From the NCBI RefSeq assembly GCF_024752025.1, contig NZ_JANTPU010000004.1:1-50900 (forward strand): DNA of 50,900 bases, read 5' to 3'. The position numbers and the translations under genes are program-made. Of this stretch, positions 9,445 to 18,408 are shown one piece after another; the first letter of the stretch is position 1, and the number at the start of each line of letters is the position of its first letter. This DNA comes from Pseudidiomarina sp. CB1. GTDB taxonomy: Bacteria > Pseudomonadota > Gammaproteobacteria > Enterobacterales > Alteromonadaceae. The notes below the pieces were generated by a model. The model did not search any database. It was not told where the DNA came from and saw nothing but the letters and a program-made list of their open reading frames with translations.

Positions 9445-9813
9445 TTACAGTACTTCTGGTGCCAGAGAAACAATCTTCATAAATTGCTCTGAGCGCAATT
9501 CACGAGTCACTGGTCCAAAGATACGAGTGCCAATTGGCTGTTGGTTGTTATTCAACAATACAGCCGCGTTGCGGTCAAAACGGATGACTGACCCGTCTTG
9601 ACGACGGACGCCTTTTCTGGTGCGAACGACCACCGCATTAACTACATCACCTTTCTTCACTTTGCCGCGAGGAATCGCTTCTTTAACAGAAACTTTGATG
9701 ATGTCGCCAATGTTTGCGTACCGGCGGTGCGAGCCACCCAGAACCTTAATACATTGTACGCTGCGTGCGCCCGAGTTATCGGCCACTTCCAGTGTAGTTT
9801 GCATTTGGATCAT
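9445..9813 (-). CDS. rplN: 50S ribosomal protein L14
   Basis: L14 lies at the subunit interface of the 50S particle and binds the silencing factor RsfS in other bacteria. The 122 residues begin [20 protein letters not shown] and end [15 protein letters not shown], as in E. coli L14. It is the first gene of the spc operon. In most bacteria rpsQ of the S10 operon would lie immediately upstream, but here the upstream flank is a divergent intergenic region leading to the Mrp operon. Confidence 0.98.
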   Translation of the reverse strand: MIQMQTTLEVADNSGARSVQCIKVLGGSHRRYANIGDIIKVSVKEAIPRGKVKKGDVVNAVVVRTRKGVRRQDGSVIRFDRNAAVLLNNNQQPIGTRIFGPVTRELRSEQFMKIVSLAPEVL

Positions 9814-9834
9814 TGCAGTGCTCCGCTTGATTAA

Positions 9835-9945
9835 TTAAACAGACCCTCTCGGGTCGCTGTCCGTCCTTTTATTCTTACTTTTCGTCCGTTGCCGTTGGAA
9901 AAGAGAATAAAAGACTTCCCCTTATAAAAAGGGCGGCGAATTGTA
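9835..9945 (-). promoter_or_regulatory. spc operon promoter and rplN leader
   Basis: On the minus strand the -10 box TACAAT (9945-9940) is followed by TCGCCGCC, the same discriminator as the rRNA P1 promoter in this window (11 shared bases, 9932-9942 and 211-221). The -35 is poor: ATCATC at 16 bases is the best I see. The leader has a small stem (CCCTT/AAGGG at about 9917-9932) and a second hairpin GACCC-TCTC-GGGTC at 9842-9855, just upstream of the rplN ribosome-binding site. The shared discriminator suggests growth-rate or stringent control. Confidence 0.6.
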
Positions 9946-10244
9946 ACAGATAAAATTTTTAGATGATAGTGCTAGGGATGATTTTCTTAGAGGAAGTTTC
10001 GCAGCGGTTTTTGCGTTAACAATTCGAGCCAACCACGAACGCCGACATAGTATCAATTCAACCTCGCGATTACCAGTTAATCACTGTACTTATTTATGAG
10101 TTTCAATAGTAAGGTGGAAGGGCTCAACACCACGCTAGCTGCGACCGAAGCAGTTGGCAAGCGACTGATCGAAGTGGTAAATTCAACCTTATAAGATGTT
10201 AAGTCGAACGCTTAAATGACGAAGTCGAGCCCTAGTGAGGACAA
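9946..10244. other. Divergent intergenic region before the Mrp operon, with a possible 32-codon ORF
   Basis: This is the remainder of the 410-base gap between rplN and the Mrp operon. I see no remnant of rpsQ or another S10-operon gene, and no repeat or transposon end. On the plus strand 10096-10194 is a 32-codon open frame (MSFNSKVEGLNTTLAATEAV...) without a ribosome-binding site. It may be a gene fragment, a leader peptide or chance. No convincing promoter for the Mrp operon could be picked out. The Mrp ribosome-binding site is GAGG at about 10236-10239. Confidence 0.45.
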
Positions 10245-13034
10245 ATGAACTTAGCTGCAATAGTATTTTTGCCCTTTATCGGCGCAATCCTTCCCCTGCT
10301 TTTAGGCGGACGTTCACGTTTATATAGCACTTTGGCGGCGGCTGGGGTGACCAGCTTCAGCCTAGCCTTACTGATTTACGCCGCGCCACCTGCGCTAAAT
10401 GGCACCGTGCCCCACTATTTACTCGAATGGCTCCCCGATTTAGGGCTTCACATCGCGTTTCGATTAGATGGGCTTGCGTTATTGTTTGCCGGCCTTATTT
10501 TAGGTATCGGCCTATTAGTCATCATCTACGCGCACTATTACTTGAGTGCGAAAGACAGTGCACCGCGGTTCTTTGCCTGTCTACTGCTGTTTATGGGCTC
10601 AATGCTGGGTATAGTTACCGCCGATAACCTTATTCTCATGTGGTTCTTCTGGGAATTGACCAGCATTTCATCATTTTTATTGATTGGTTATTGGTTTCAT
10701 CAAAGTACCGCACGACGCGGCGCAAGAATGGCTTTGGCGATTACCGGTGCAGGCGGCCTGGCTCTCTTAGCAGGCTTGTTACTGATTGGGAACATTGCCG
10801 GCAGCTACCAAGTCGATGCGGTTCTCAATGCCGCCGAGGCAATCAAAAACCACGACCTTTATCTCACTGCCTTAATCTTGGTATTGATCGGGGCATTCAC
10901 TAAATCAGCGCAATTTCCATTCCAGTTCTGGCTGCCTCACGCGATGGCAGCACCGACACCGGTAAGTGCTTACTTACACTCGGCGACGATGGTGAAGGCT
11001 GGTATTTTTTTAATGGCACGTCTGACGCCAGCATTAGGTGGTACGCCTGAGTGGACCACCATTGTCACCCTCACGGGCTTAGCAACTTTACTTTTCGGCG
11101 CTTATTTTGCCTTACTTAAAACCGACTTAAAGGGCCTACTCGCATTCTCAACCATTAGCCACCTGGGTTTGATCACAATGCTGTTGGGATTGGGCAGTGC
11201 AGGCGCAATAGCTGCTGCGCTTTTTCACATTCTCAACCATGCCACTTTTAAAGCTGGTCTGTTCATGATTGCAGGTATCATCGACCATGAAACAGGCTCA
11301 CGCGATATGCGCAAACTGAGTGGGTTGCGCAAGGCAATGCCCTTCACCATGATACTTGCGGTAATTACTTCAGCAGCGATGGCGGGGATTCCGCTGTTCA
11401 ATGGTTTCTTATCCAAAGAAATGTTCTTTGCCGAAGCCTACAATCAGCACCTATTTGGCGGCTTGTCGTGGTTTGTGCCAGTGCTCGCAACGCTCGGCGC
11501 TATGTTATCAGTAGCCTATTCGGTGCGTTTCGTACATGACGTATTCTTCCAAGAACCAGCGACCGACTTGCCGAAAAAACCGCATGAACCGCCGCTAATG
11601 ATGCGTATGCCGGTGATCTTCTTTGCCATCCTATGTATTGCCGTTGGCATAGCACCAATGCTGCTCACAGCCAACATCTTGGAGAGTGCTGTGCTCGCTG
11701 TGAACGGCACCGTCCCTACTTTAGATATTGCCATTTGGCATGGCTTTAACATGCCGTTGCTCATGAGTGCCCTAGCTCTCGCGGGCGGGATTGCGATTTA
11801 TGTCGGCCGTGCCGAACTACTTACATTTAGTCGCCAATTTGACCCTCACGATGCCAAAGATGTGTTTGCCAAAATCGTCAGCAACACCACACGTTTTTGT
11901 GATGAACTTATGCAACAAGTGGAAAATGGTTCATTACAACGTTACGTTGCTTTTTTGCTGGTGTTTACCTTGGTCGTCGTGATCCCCGAACTTGCCGATA
12001 TCCTGCAGTTAACGGGGAGTCGGCCGCAGCTACCGATTGACGCTGTGAGTTTGGTCGGTGCTGTTTTGCTGATGTTAGCGGCCATTTCTACAGCTATGTT
12101 ACATCGCCAACGCCTCACATCACTGATGATGCTTTCAGTAGTTGGCCTTATCGTTTCACTGAGCTTTATTCACTTTTCGGCGCCAGATTTAGCGATGACA
12201 CAGTTGGTCGTCGAAGTTGTCAGCATCATCTTAATGATTTTGGCATTGTTCTTCATGCCGCAGCGAATTCCGCGCGCATCGAGCGGCCGGCGCGTGGCAC
12301 GTGATGTATTATTGGCGGGCAGTATCGGCGGCATTGTGGGAACCCTTAATTACGCCCTTATGACACGCCCATTCAACAGTATTTCTGACTTCTTCCTTGC
12401 CAACTCGGTACCGGGTGGCGGTGGTACGAACGTGGTCAACGTTATCTTGGTCGATTTCCGTGGGTTCGATACGCTAGGCGAAATTACCGTACTTGCCATT
12501 GCCGCCGCCGGTATTCATAAATTACTTAATAATTTACGCCCGTTTATGCCTTCAAGTGACGTCGATGGTCGCCCTTGGCACCGCGTGAAGCATCCATTAC
12601 TGGTGCAAACTGTGTCGCAAGCGCTACTACCATTAGCACTAATGGTGTCTGTTTACATCTTCTTACGCGGTCATAACCTACCTGGCGGCGGCTTCATTGC
12701 TGGCCTTGTTACGGCCGCTGCAATGATCTTGCAATACATAGCCAATGGCGTCGATTGGGTTAAATCGCGCTTTGATTACAACTATCAAACACTGACGGCT
12801 GTCGGCGTGATGATCGCATTATTCACAGGGATTGGGAGCTGGCTCTTCGACCACAACTTCCTAACGTCAAGTTTTACTCATGTACATTGGCCATTCATCG
12901 GCGAGTTTGAGTTAGCTACGGCGATTTTGTTTGACTTAGGCGTGTACCTAACCGTCATCGGAGCAACGCTCATGATTCTTGCCAACTTTGGTCAAATGAC
13001 CACGCGTCACCGCCCACGTCAGGAGGGTTATTAA
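10245..13034 (+). CDS. mrpA: Mrp/Mnh antiporter subunit A fused to subunit B (PhaAB type)
   Basis: Largest subunit of the multi-subunit Na+(K+)/H+ antiporter in the inner membrane. The 929 residues combine the MrpA proton-channel domain (homologous to NuoL) with C-terminal MrpA and MnhB parts (about 690-920, [18 protein letters not shown]). This is the fused form of six-gene group 2 operons. Likely ion-path residues are visible: Glu137 in [12 protein letters not shown], Lys220 in [10 protein letters not shown] and Lys251 in SATMVKAG. The stop overlaps the start of the next gene by one base (TAATG). The cation specificity cannot be told from the sequence. Confidence 0.95.
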   Translation: MNLAAIVFLPFIGAILPLLLGGRSRLYSTLAAAGVTSFSLALLIYAAPPALNGTVPHYLLEWLPDLGLHIAFRLDGLALLFAGLILGIGLLVIIYAHYYLSAKDSAPRFFACLLLFMGSMLGIVTADNLILMWFFWELTSISSFLLIGYWFHQSTARRGARMALAITGAGGLALLAGLLLIGNIAGSYQVDAVLNAAEAIKNHDLYLTALILVLIGAFTKSAQFPFQFWLPHAMAAPTPVSAYLHSATMVKAGIFLMARLTPALGGTPEWTTIVTLTGLATLLFGAYFALLKTDLKGLLAFSTISHLGLITMLLGLGSAGAIAAALFHILNHATFKAGLFMIAGIIDHETGSRDMRKLSGLRKAMPFTMILAVITSAAMAGIPLFNGFLSKEMFFAEAYNQHLFGGLSWFVPVLATLGAMLSVAYSVRFVHDVFFQEPATDLPKKPHEPPLMMRMPVIFFAILCIAVGIAPMLLTANILESAVLAVNGTVPTLDIAIWHGFNMPLLMSALALAGGIAIYVGRAELLTFSRQFDPHDAKDVFAKIVSNTTRFCDELMQQVENGSLQRYVAFLLVFTLVVVIPELADILQLTGSRPQLPIDAVSLVGAVLLMLAAISTAMLHRQRLTSLMMLSVVGLIVSLSFIHFSAPDLAMTQLVVEVVSIILMILALFFMPQRIPRASSGRRVARDVLLAGSIGGIVGTLNYALMTRPFNSISDFFLANSVPGGGGTNVVNVILVDFRGFDTLGEITVLAIAAAGIHKLLNNLRPFMPSSDVDGRPWHRVKHPLLVQTVSQALLPLALMVSVYIFLRGHNLPGGGFIAGLVTAAAMILQYIANGVDWVKSRFDYNYQTLTAVGVMIALFTGIGSWLFDHNFLTSSFTHVHWPFIGEFELATAILFDLGVYLTVIGATLMILANFGQMTTRHRPRQEGY

Positions 13035-13378
13035 TGGAAACGTTGTACGCCATAACCGTAGGAACATTAACTGCCTGTAGCGTGTTTTTAATTTTACGCG
13101 GACGGTCTTTTCCGATCGTCATTGGCTTAACCATGCTGTCGTATGCCGTAAATTTATTTCTATTCTCAACAGGCCGCTTGATTGTTAATGAGCTGCCCAT
13201 CGTTGGGGCGAGCGAAAATACCACTGACCCATTACCTCAGGCGTTAGTGTTAACCGCGATTGTTATCGGCTTCGCCATGACGGCCTACTCCATCATCTTG
13301 GCTGTGCGTGTTCGTGGTGAAATTGGTTCAGATGAAGTCAATGATTATAACTACGCGGAACAGGATGGGCAGCGGTAA
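13034..13378 (+). CDS. mrpC: Mrp/Mnh antiporter subunit C
   Basis: A 114-residue membrane protein of the NuoK/MnhC family with three predicted membrane segments. It has the family pattern GLTMLSYAVNLFLFSTGR and the DPLPQALVLTAIVIGFA stretch in the last helix. It overlaps both neighbours by one base (TAATG junctions at 13034 and 13378), so the three proteins should be made in fixed ratio. Confidence 0.95.
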   Translation: METLYAITVGTLTACSVFLILRGRSFPIVIGLTMLSYAVNLFLFSTGRLIVNELPIVGASENTTDPLPQALVLTAIVIGFAMTAYSIILAVRVRGEIGSDEVNDYNYAEQDGQR

Positions 13379-14892
13379 TGCTAACTAAACATTTAATTAC
13401 ACTGCCTATTATCATCCCCATGCTGGCGGCACTACTACAGCTTTTGCCGTGGGGTGAACGCGCGCAGCACTATCGCCGCATCATTGGCATTGTGGCCTCG
13501 TCATTAACACTTGTTGTGGCGATCATGCTGGTGATCACCGTCCACACGGAAATCGTGGTGTATGCGCTTGGCAGTTGGCAAGCGCCCTTTGGGATTGTTT
13601 TGGTTGCAGATAAGCTATCAGCATTGATGGTTCTGCTGACTGCAGTGCTCGCACTCCCAGTGCTGATTTATGCATGCCACGGAGAAGACAACCTCGGCTC
13701 TCATTTCCAAGCACTATTCCAATTTCAAGTGTTAGGAATCATGGGGGCTTTTCTTACTGGGGACTTATTTAACTTATTTGTTTTCTTTGAAATCCTACTC
13801 ATTTCGAGTTATGCCCTACTTATGCACGGCGGCGGTAAAGCAAAATTACGTGCCACCTTGCACTATGTCGTGCTCAACCTCACCGGTTCAGCGCTCTTTC
13901 TTATCAGTCTCGGCGTACTCTACGGGATTACCGGGACACTTAATATGGCTGACATGGCCGGCAAAGTTGCGCTACTCCAAGGCGACGATGCTGCAATTGC
14001 GCGCGCCGGTGGCATGATTTTATTCATCGTATTTGCACTTAAGTCAGCCCTATTGCCTTTGTATTTTTGGCTCCCACAAGCCTATGCAAATACTACCGGA
14101 ACCGTTGCCGCACTCTTTGCCATCATGACCAAGGTCGGCATTTACGCCATCGTTCGTGTCTTCACTCTGATTTTTGGCGCTGATGCCGGTGAAGTCGCAT
14201 TCTTGGGCTACGGCTGGTTATGGTGGTTAGGCTTATTGACGATTTTAATTGGCGCATTAGGGGTACTCGGCAGCCGTGATATTCGCCAAGTGGTGGCCTA
14301 CTTAGTCCTCGTTTCAGTCGGGACGATGCTCACCACACTTAGCCTGGGGCACAACGATGCGATAAGTGCCTTGCTGTTTTATCTCGTGCACTCGACGCTC
14401 GTAACAGGCGCCCTCTTTTTACTTGTCGACATGATCGCAGAACAACGTGGCAAAACCGCGTCGCGCATCGTCAAAGGGCGTAAAATGGCGCAGCACCAAT
14501 TATTGGGCGGTTTATTCTTCCTCGCCGCTATTACGGTAATTGGAATCCCGCCGCTCTCTGGTTTTATCAGTAAGTTATTCATCCTTGAGGCAGCCCGTAC
14601 AGGTGCTCAAGTGGCATGGCTGTGGCCATTGATTCTAGGTGCAACTTTTCTCATGATGATTGCATTGTCGCGCGCTGGCAGCCGTATGTTTTGGCACACC
14701 CTTGAGGGTAAGCCGAACGATGTAAGCCACCCCTATTGGCAGCACATGGCTGTTGTATTATTGCTCCTCGGTGCGGTGGCATTGACTGTTTTTGCTCAAA
14801 CTTTTTCTGGTTTCACCTCTGCTATCGCGGAACAATTAGCGAACCCACAAGGTTACATCTCACATGTACTCGATGGAGGCCAGCATGAGTAA
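13378..14892 (+). CDS. mrpD: Mrp/Mnh antiporter subunit D
   Basis: The second NuoL/M/N-like proton-channel subunit, 504 residues with about 14 membrane segments. Key residues seem intact: Glu138 in FVFFEILLISSY, Lys222 in FALKSALLPLYFWLP and Lys252 in IMTKVGIYAIVR. These match the residues required in characterised MrpD proteins. It overlaps mrpE by eight bases (ATGAGTAA). Confidence 0.95.
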   Translation: MLTKHLITLPIIIPMLAALLQLLPWGERAQHYRRIIGIVASSLTLVVAIMLVITVHTEIVVYALGSWQAPFGIVLVADKLSALMVLLTAVLALPVLIYACHGEDNLGSHFQALFQFQVLGIMGAFLTGDLFNLFVFFEILLISSYALLMHGGGKAKLRATLHYVVLNLTGSALFLISLGVLYGITGTLNMADMAGKVALLQGDDAAIARAGGMILFIVFALKSALLPLYFWLPQAYANTTGTVAALFAIMTKVGIYAIVRVFTLIFGADAGEVAFLGYGWLWWLGLLTILIGALGVLGSRDIRQVVAYLVLVSVGTMLTTLSLGHNDAISALLFYLVHSTLVTGALFLLVDMIAEQRGKTASRIVKGRKMAQHQLLGGLFFLAAITVIGIPPLSGFISKLFILEAARTGAQVAWLWPLILGATFLMMIALSRAGSRMFWHTLEGKPNDVSHPYWQHMAVVLLLLGAVALTVFAQTFSGFTSAIAEQLANPQGYISHVLDGGQHE

Positions 14893-15373
14893 GCTTGTTC
14901 CAGCTCCCTGGTGGAGCTTGTTTTTATTAGCGTTCTGGTTGCTATTGCAGAACAAAGTATCCGTCGGTGCAACCTTGCTCGGACTGGTGCTGGCAATCAT
15001 CATTCCGTTGTATACATTGCGGGCTCGTGATTATCGAACAACCCTGCACCACCCATTACTCGGCGTGCAATACTTTTTTATCTTGTTAGGCGATATCATC
15101 GTGTCGAATTTCAATATTGCGGCAATTATCTTGAGGCCTCGAAAAAGTATTAAACCGGCGCTGATTGAATTCCCATTAGCGATTAGTGGTTCTGTGCCAA
15201 TTACCATTTTAGCCAGCACCATAAGTTTAACGCCAGGAACCATTTCAGCCGAGCTTGGGCGTGACGGTCGCAGTATTCTCATACATGCGCTAAACGTCGA
15301 CGACCCAGAAGCCACAATTCAACAAATTAAACAGCGCTATGAACGTCGTCTAAAGGAGATATTCCAATGCTAG
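14885..15373 (+). CDS. mrpE: Mrp/Mnh antiporter subunit E
   Basis: A 162-residue membrane protein of the MnhE family, with N-terminal membrane segments and a cytoplasmic tail. The conserved block PITILASTISLTPGTISAEL is present. The start is ATG at 14885, with GGAGG at 14875-14879 eight bases upstream and the ATG inside the last codons of mrpD. A start at 14864 would ignore this ribosome-binding site. It overlaps mrpF by seven bases. Confidence 0.94.
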   Translation: MSKLVPAPWWSLFLLAFWLLLQNKVSVGATLLGLVLAIIIPLYTLRARDYRTTLHHPLLGVQYFFILLGDIIVSNFNIAAIILRPRKSIKPALIEFPLAISGSVPITILASTISLTPGTISAELGRDGRSILIHALNVDDPEATIQQIKQRYERRLKEIFQC

Positions 15374-15636
15374 TTTATGCTCTACAAGTGGCATTCGGCT
15401 TATTTAGCTTGGCACTTTTGATGAATATCATTCGCTTGATTCGCGGGCCAAGTTTGCCGGATCGAATCTTAACGCTGGATACCATTTATATAAATTCCTT
15501 GGCGCTTTTGATCTTGCTAGGCATTTGGCACGATACCGCATTTTATTTTGAGGCGGCCTTGTTGATTGCCATGCTTGGATTCATCGGCACCATCGCTGCT
15601 GCGAAGTTTTTGCTGCGCGGCGACTTAATCGAATAG
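15367..15636 (+). CDS. mrpF: Mrp/Mnh antiporter subunit F
   Basis: An 89-residue protein with three membrane segments and the MnhF/PhaF signature (IRGPSLPDRILTLDTIYIN) after the first helix, including the conserved Asp-Arg pair. It starts seven bases before the mrpE stop and ends ten bases before mrpG. Confidence 0.95.
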   Translation: MLVYALQVAFGLFSLALLMNIIRLIRGPSLPDRILTLDTIYINSLALLILLGIWHDTAFYFEAALLIAMLGFIGTIAAAKFLLRGDLIE

Positions 15637-15646
15637 GAGTGACACC

Positions 15647-16009
15647 ATGACAGAGTTACCAGTGTGGGCCGATTGGGTCATCTCATTTTTTATCATTCTG
15701 GGTGCTAGCTTTGCCTTTATCGGCTCATTAGGGTTGCTAAGGCTGCCTGATTTCATGGCACGTTTACATGCACCAACTAAAAATACAACATTGGGCGTCG
15801 GCGGCGTGATTATTGGCTCTATTCTGTATTTTTCCACGACCGACGGGCTCAGCTTGCACGAATTGCTTATCGCAGTTTTTCTGTTTCTTACCGCACCTAT
15901 TAGTGCTCACTTGTTGGCCAAAGCGGGGCTACACCTTGAATTAGAGCTTTCAGAAAACACCCGTGATTTTCGTACCAAGCCCGAACAATACAGCGATAAA
16001 GACGACTAG
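15647..16009 (+). CDS. mrpG: Mrp/Mnh antiporter subunit G
   Basis: A 120-residue protein with three membrane segments and the MnhG signature (GLLRLPDFMARLHAPTKNTTLG). It completes the six-gene set A'CDEFG. AGGAG lies upstream of the ATG. Its TAG stop overlaps the stop of the convergent minus-strand gene by two bases, leaving no room for a terminator between the two operons. Confidence 0.95.
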   Translation: MTELPVWADWVISFFIILGASFAFIGSLGLLRLPDFMARLHAPTKNTTLGVGGVIIGSILYFSTTDGLSLHELLIAVFLFLTAPISAHLLAKAGLHLELELSENTRDFRTKPEQYSDKDD

Positions 16010-16752
16010 TTATAGCACGGCCCGTCAACTGTTAAGCACGGGCCAAGTTGCGCATCTAAAGCAATCATAGAGTCGATTAAACTGCGTAGTTCCACCCCGG
16101 CTAGGGTTGCGTTTTCTACGTTGAGTTTATTGGTCGTCAACACGTCCATCTGGCCCGCAGCCAGATAGCCCGTACCGCTCACCTGGCCAACAGCAGCACC
16201 AAAGTGTTCCGCAGCTAAGTCCACAATACCTACTATGTCGCGCCCAGCCAAATCGATATCGGCTTCCATTACACTTGCAGCGGGCTGACTCCGGCGAATA
16301 AGAGTAGTGGTGAATGCCCACTGCTCACTCGCACGCACGGCAAAGACTAAGTCGCCCGTTTGCTCCGCTGTCACCATAGGAGAGTAGCCTTCAAGGTAAA
16401 CTTGGAACACCTCTTCTGGTAAATTAGCAATCCGTAGCTCAAATTCCCCTGGCGCCACTAAAGTCCCGCTGTACGTCACGCTGTCACCATTGCTGAGTCG
16501 ATGCTCGGGCCATTCAAGCTCATAGAACGCGAGCAACTCGCTAAAGTGACTCAGAGGTTGGTCGTGCTGCAACATGAAAGCAGCCAAAGCGCGGTGCCAA
16601 AAAAGTAGCTCCGCCTCTAGTGTTTGTTGCTGCTTGAGGCGCCGCTCATGTTCTGAAAGATTGAAACTAAAACGCCAAGTTAAACTAAAAAGGCCTAACA
16701 ACAAAACGACAATCGGTAACACAAAGCCATGACTTTGCTGGCGTATGAACAT
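16006..16752 (-). CDS. Pilin-like/PilV-like minor protein at the end of the Tad operon
   Basis: A 248-residue protein with a pilin-like start: a short basic segment with HGF, then a hydrophobic helix (VLPIVVLLLGLFSLTW) running into a charged helix (SEHERRLKQQQTLE). The C-terminal third (VDLAAEHFGAAVGQVSGTGY... TTNKLNVENATLAG) recalls the N-terminal region of PilV shufflon adhesins, a weak resemblance. The start is ATG at 16752, just after the preceding stop (TGACATG), with AGGAGG nine bases upstream. Last gene of the pilus operon, so a minor tip or adhesin subunit is plausible, but this is inference. Confidence 0.6.
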   Translation of the reverse strand: MFIRQQSHGFVLPIVVLLLGLFSLTWRFSFNLSEHERRLKQQQTLEAELLFWHRALAAFMLQHDQPLSHFSELLAFYELEWPEHRLSNGDSVTYSGTLVAPGEFELRIANLPEEVFQVYLEGYSPMVTAEQTGDLVFAVRASEQWAFTTTLIRRSQPAASVMEADIDLAGRDIVGIVDLAAEHFGAAVGQVSGTGYLAAGQMDVLTTNKLNVENATLAGVELRSLIDSMIALDAQLGPCLTVDGPCYN

Positions 16753-16753
16753 G

Positions 16754-17236
16754 TCAATACACCTCCTCTGCGTGCACCCGTTGCAGTTGCAAAAGAGCTT
16801 TGAGCAAGCCTTCATACTGCTTGGTTAGCGCCGTAGATGAGCTCTTATTAATCTGATAGCTTCGCCCGGTTAATAGCAGCTCTGTAGCTAGACGAAGATG
16901 TGAAGCCGCAGCGTTAAACCAAACCTCTGAACGCTCCGGATACTGAGAAGTGCACTCTTGAAAGCGTTTCAGTGCTGCTTGATACGCGTGTTGGCGATAG
17001 TGAATTGCGCCTAAATAACACGGCGCTTGCGGATCAAGATGTGGCGCAGCGGCAAGGCGTTGTAAAATTCCTTCCGCAAGGTGATAGTCACCTTCTGCAT
17101 AGGCGCGCATAGCAACTTCTCGCGAAGAGTCTTGGCCTGCAACAATACTCGGTGACGGCGAGTTGTTAGTCGCTACGCATGCAGCCATGAACAAGCAGGC
17201 GAGTACCATGGCCAGTAGTTCAGAGAACCTCTTCAT
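16754..17236 (-). CDS. tadD: TadD-like TPR lipoprotein
   Basis: A 160-residue protein with a lipoprotein signal (LFMAAC near residue 20) and helical repeats of the tetratricopeptide type (AMRAYAEGDYHLAEGILQRL; CYLGAIHYRQHAYQAALKRF; VWFNAAASHLRLA). TadD lipoproteins assist secretin assembly in Tad systems. The position after tadC and DUF192 in the same operon supports this role. It overlaps the upstream gene by 17 bases. Sequence similarity to characterised TadD is only general. Confidence 0.65.
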   Translation of the reverse strand: MKRFSELLAMVLACLFMAACVATNNSPSPSIVAGQDSSREVAMRAYAEGDYHLAEGILQRLAAAPHLDPQAPCYLGAIHYRQHAYQAALKRFQECTSQYPERSEVWFNAAASHLRLATELLLTGRSYQINKSSSTALTKQYEGLLKALLQLQRVHAEEVY

Positions 17237-17600
17237 GATTCACCTCCCGCTCTTCAAAAATGACACGGCGGCCACACCAAGCCTCAAGTGGGTATGGGTA
17301 ACCAGCTTCGCACTCGATAATCGAATGCACTCCCTGAAGTTTTAGCATCACACCCGGTTGTACATTGCGTCGTATCGCAGTGATGCGTTGATTTTTGTCC
17401 AGCCCGACAATATCGATGGCAAATAACATTCCCCAGCTATGAACTGCAGAACAACTCGGAAACCAATAGGCGTGCCCCCTAGGCAAGCCTCTCTTGGTCA
17501 GCAATCCAAGTAACCGTTGGGGAAAACTGGTCAAGACATGAACTTCGTGCCATAGGCAAAATTGTTCGGGACTCATCAGCAAACGTCCATATTTCATCAT
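17220..17600 (-). CDS. DUF192 family protein in the pilus operon
   Basis: 126 residues containing the DUF192 pattern: LLGLLTKRGLPRGHAYWFPSC, then SAVHSWGMLFAIDIVGLDK with the conserved Cys/His/Met surroundings, and the GVHSIIECEAG segment. Most DUF192 proteins are exported, but this one has no signal peptide. The molecular function of the family is unknown. It begins 19 bases after the tadC stop, with AAGGA before the ATG, and overlaps the lipoprotein gene. Confidence 0.8.
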   Translation of the reverse strand: MMKYGRLLMSPEQFCLWHEVHVLTSFPQRLLGLLTKRGLPRGHAYWFPSCSAVHSWGMLFAIDIVGLDKNQRITAIRRNVQPGVMLKLQGVHSIIECEAGYPYPLEAWCGRRVIFEEREVNHEEVL

Positions 17601-17619
17601 GCATCTTCCTTATGCAGCA

Positions 17620-18408
17620 TCAAGACTGGAAATAACCTATAAAAATAGGCCCTAGAATAATTAGAAAGGTTACTGGGAAAAAGCATGTCACTAGAGGTAG
17701 TAAAAGCTTAACCCCGACTTCTTGGGCAAATTTTTCCGCCGCTAACTGCTGCTCGCTACGTGCCTGCTCAGCTTGCAACATTAACGTGTTTGTTAATGCC
17801 GAGCCGCTTAATCGCGCCTGAAGTACTGCTGCGGCAAACGATGTGAAGGCAGGGCTAGGCAAACGTGCTTTCATCGCCGCAAAAGCGGCTTCCATGGAGA
17901 CACCTGCGTGCAGTTGCTGTTGCAATTGCCGCAGTTGTCGAACTGCAACAGAGGTGCTTGGGAGTTGTGCGAGTGCATGGAGGGCTGCCGCAAACGACAA
18001 GCCCGATCGCATTAACATCGCCAGCATATCTAAACAGTTTGGCCATTGTTTTTCGAAACGGCGTACCAGTAGGCGACGTTTTGCACGCCGCTGCACAACA
18101 TTGAGCACAATAAGTCCGCCTACCCCCCAGCCGACCCAAGGCGGAAGGGGTAAAAGCATACTCAGCACGAGCGCGATCAACATCGCGCTTTGCTCCATCA
18201 CAAAAAATGCTGTTTCACCCGCTGCGCCTGCATGCTCCGCAGCTTTATCAATTTGTCGTCGCAACCGCGGTGGTATCCGCTGAAGAACTACCGTGGTATA
18301 GCTGTGTAAACGCGGTAACAATTGTTGCGCTAGACTATTCAAAAAAACAAAAACCAACACGCCAATCCCGCAAAATAAGAGACCGAGCAGCCATTTAGTC
18401 GGCAACAT
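17620..18408 (-). CDS. tadC: Tad pilus inner-membrane platform protein TadC
   Basis: 262 residues of the type II secretion F (T2SSF) family. There is an N-terminal membrane helix, a paired hydrophobic region (LIALVLSMLLPLPPWVG), the cytoplasmic helical bundle (LDMLAMLMRSGLSFAAALHAL) and C-terminal membrane helices (PLVTCFFPVTFLIILGPIF). With TadB it should form the membrane base driven by TadA. It overlaps tadB by 14 bases. Confidence 0.9.
   Translation of the reverse strand: MLPTKWLLGLLFCGIGVLVFVFLNSLAQQLLPRLHSYTTVVLQRIPPRLRRQIDKAAEHAGAAGETAFFVMEQSAMLIALVLSMLLPLPPWVGWGVGGLIVLNVVQRRAKRRLLVRRFEKQWPNCLDMLAMLMRSGLSFAAALHALAQLPSTSVAVRQLRQLQQQLHAGVSMEAAFAAMKARLPSPAFTSFAAAVLQARLSGSALTNTLMLQAEQARSEQQLAAEKFAQEVGVKLLLPLVTCFFPVTFLIILGPIFIGYFQS

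Noticed and set aside
9842-9855. GACCC/GGGTC hairpin as a terminator
   Set aside because: It lies inside the rplN leader and no T-run follows on either strand, so a regulatory or neutral stem is more likely.
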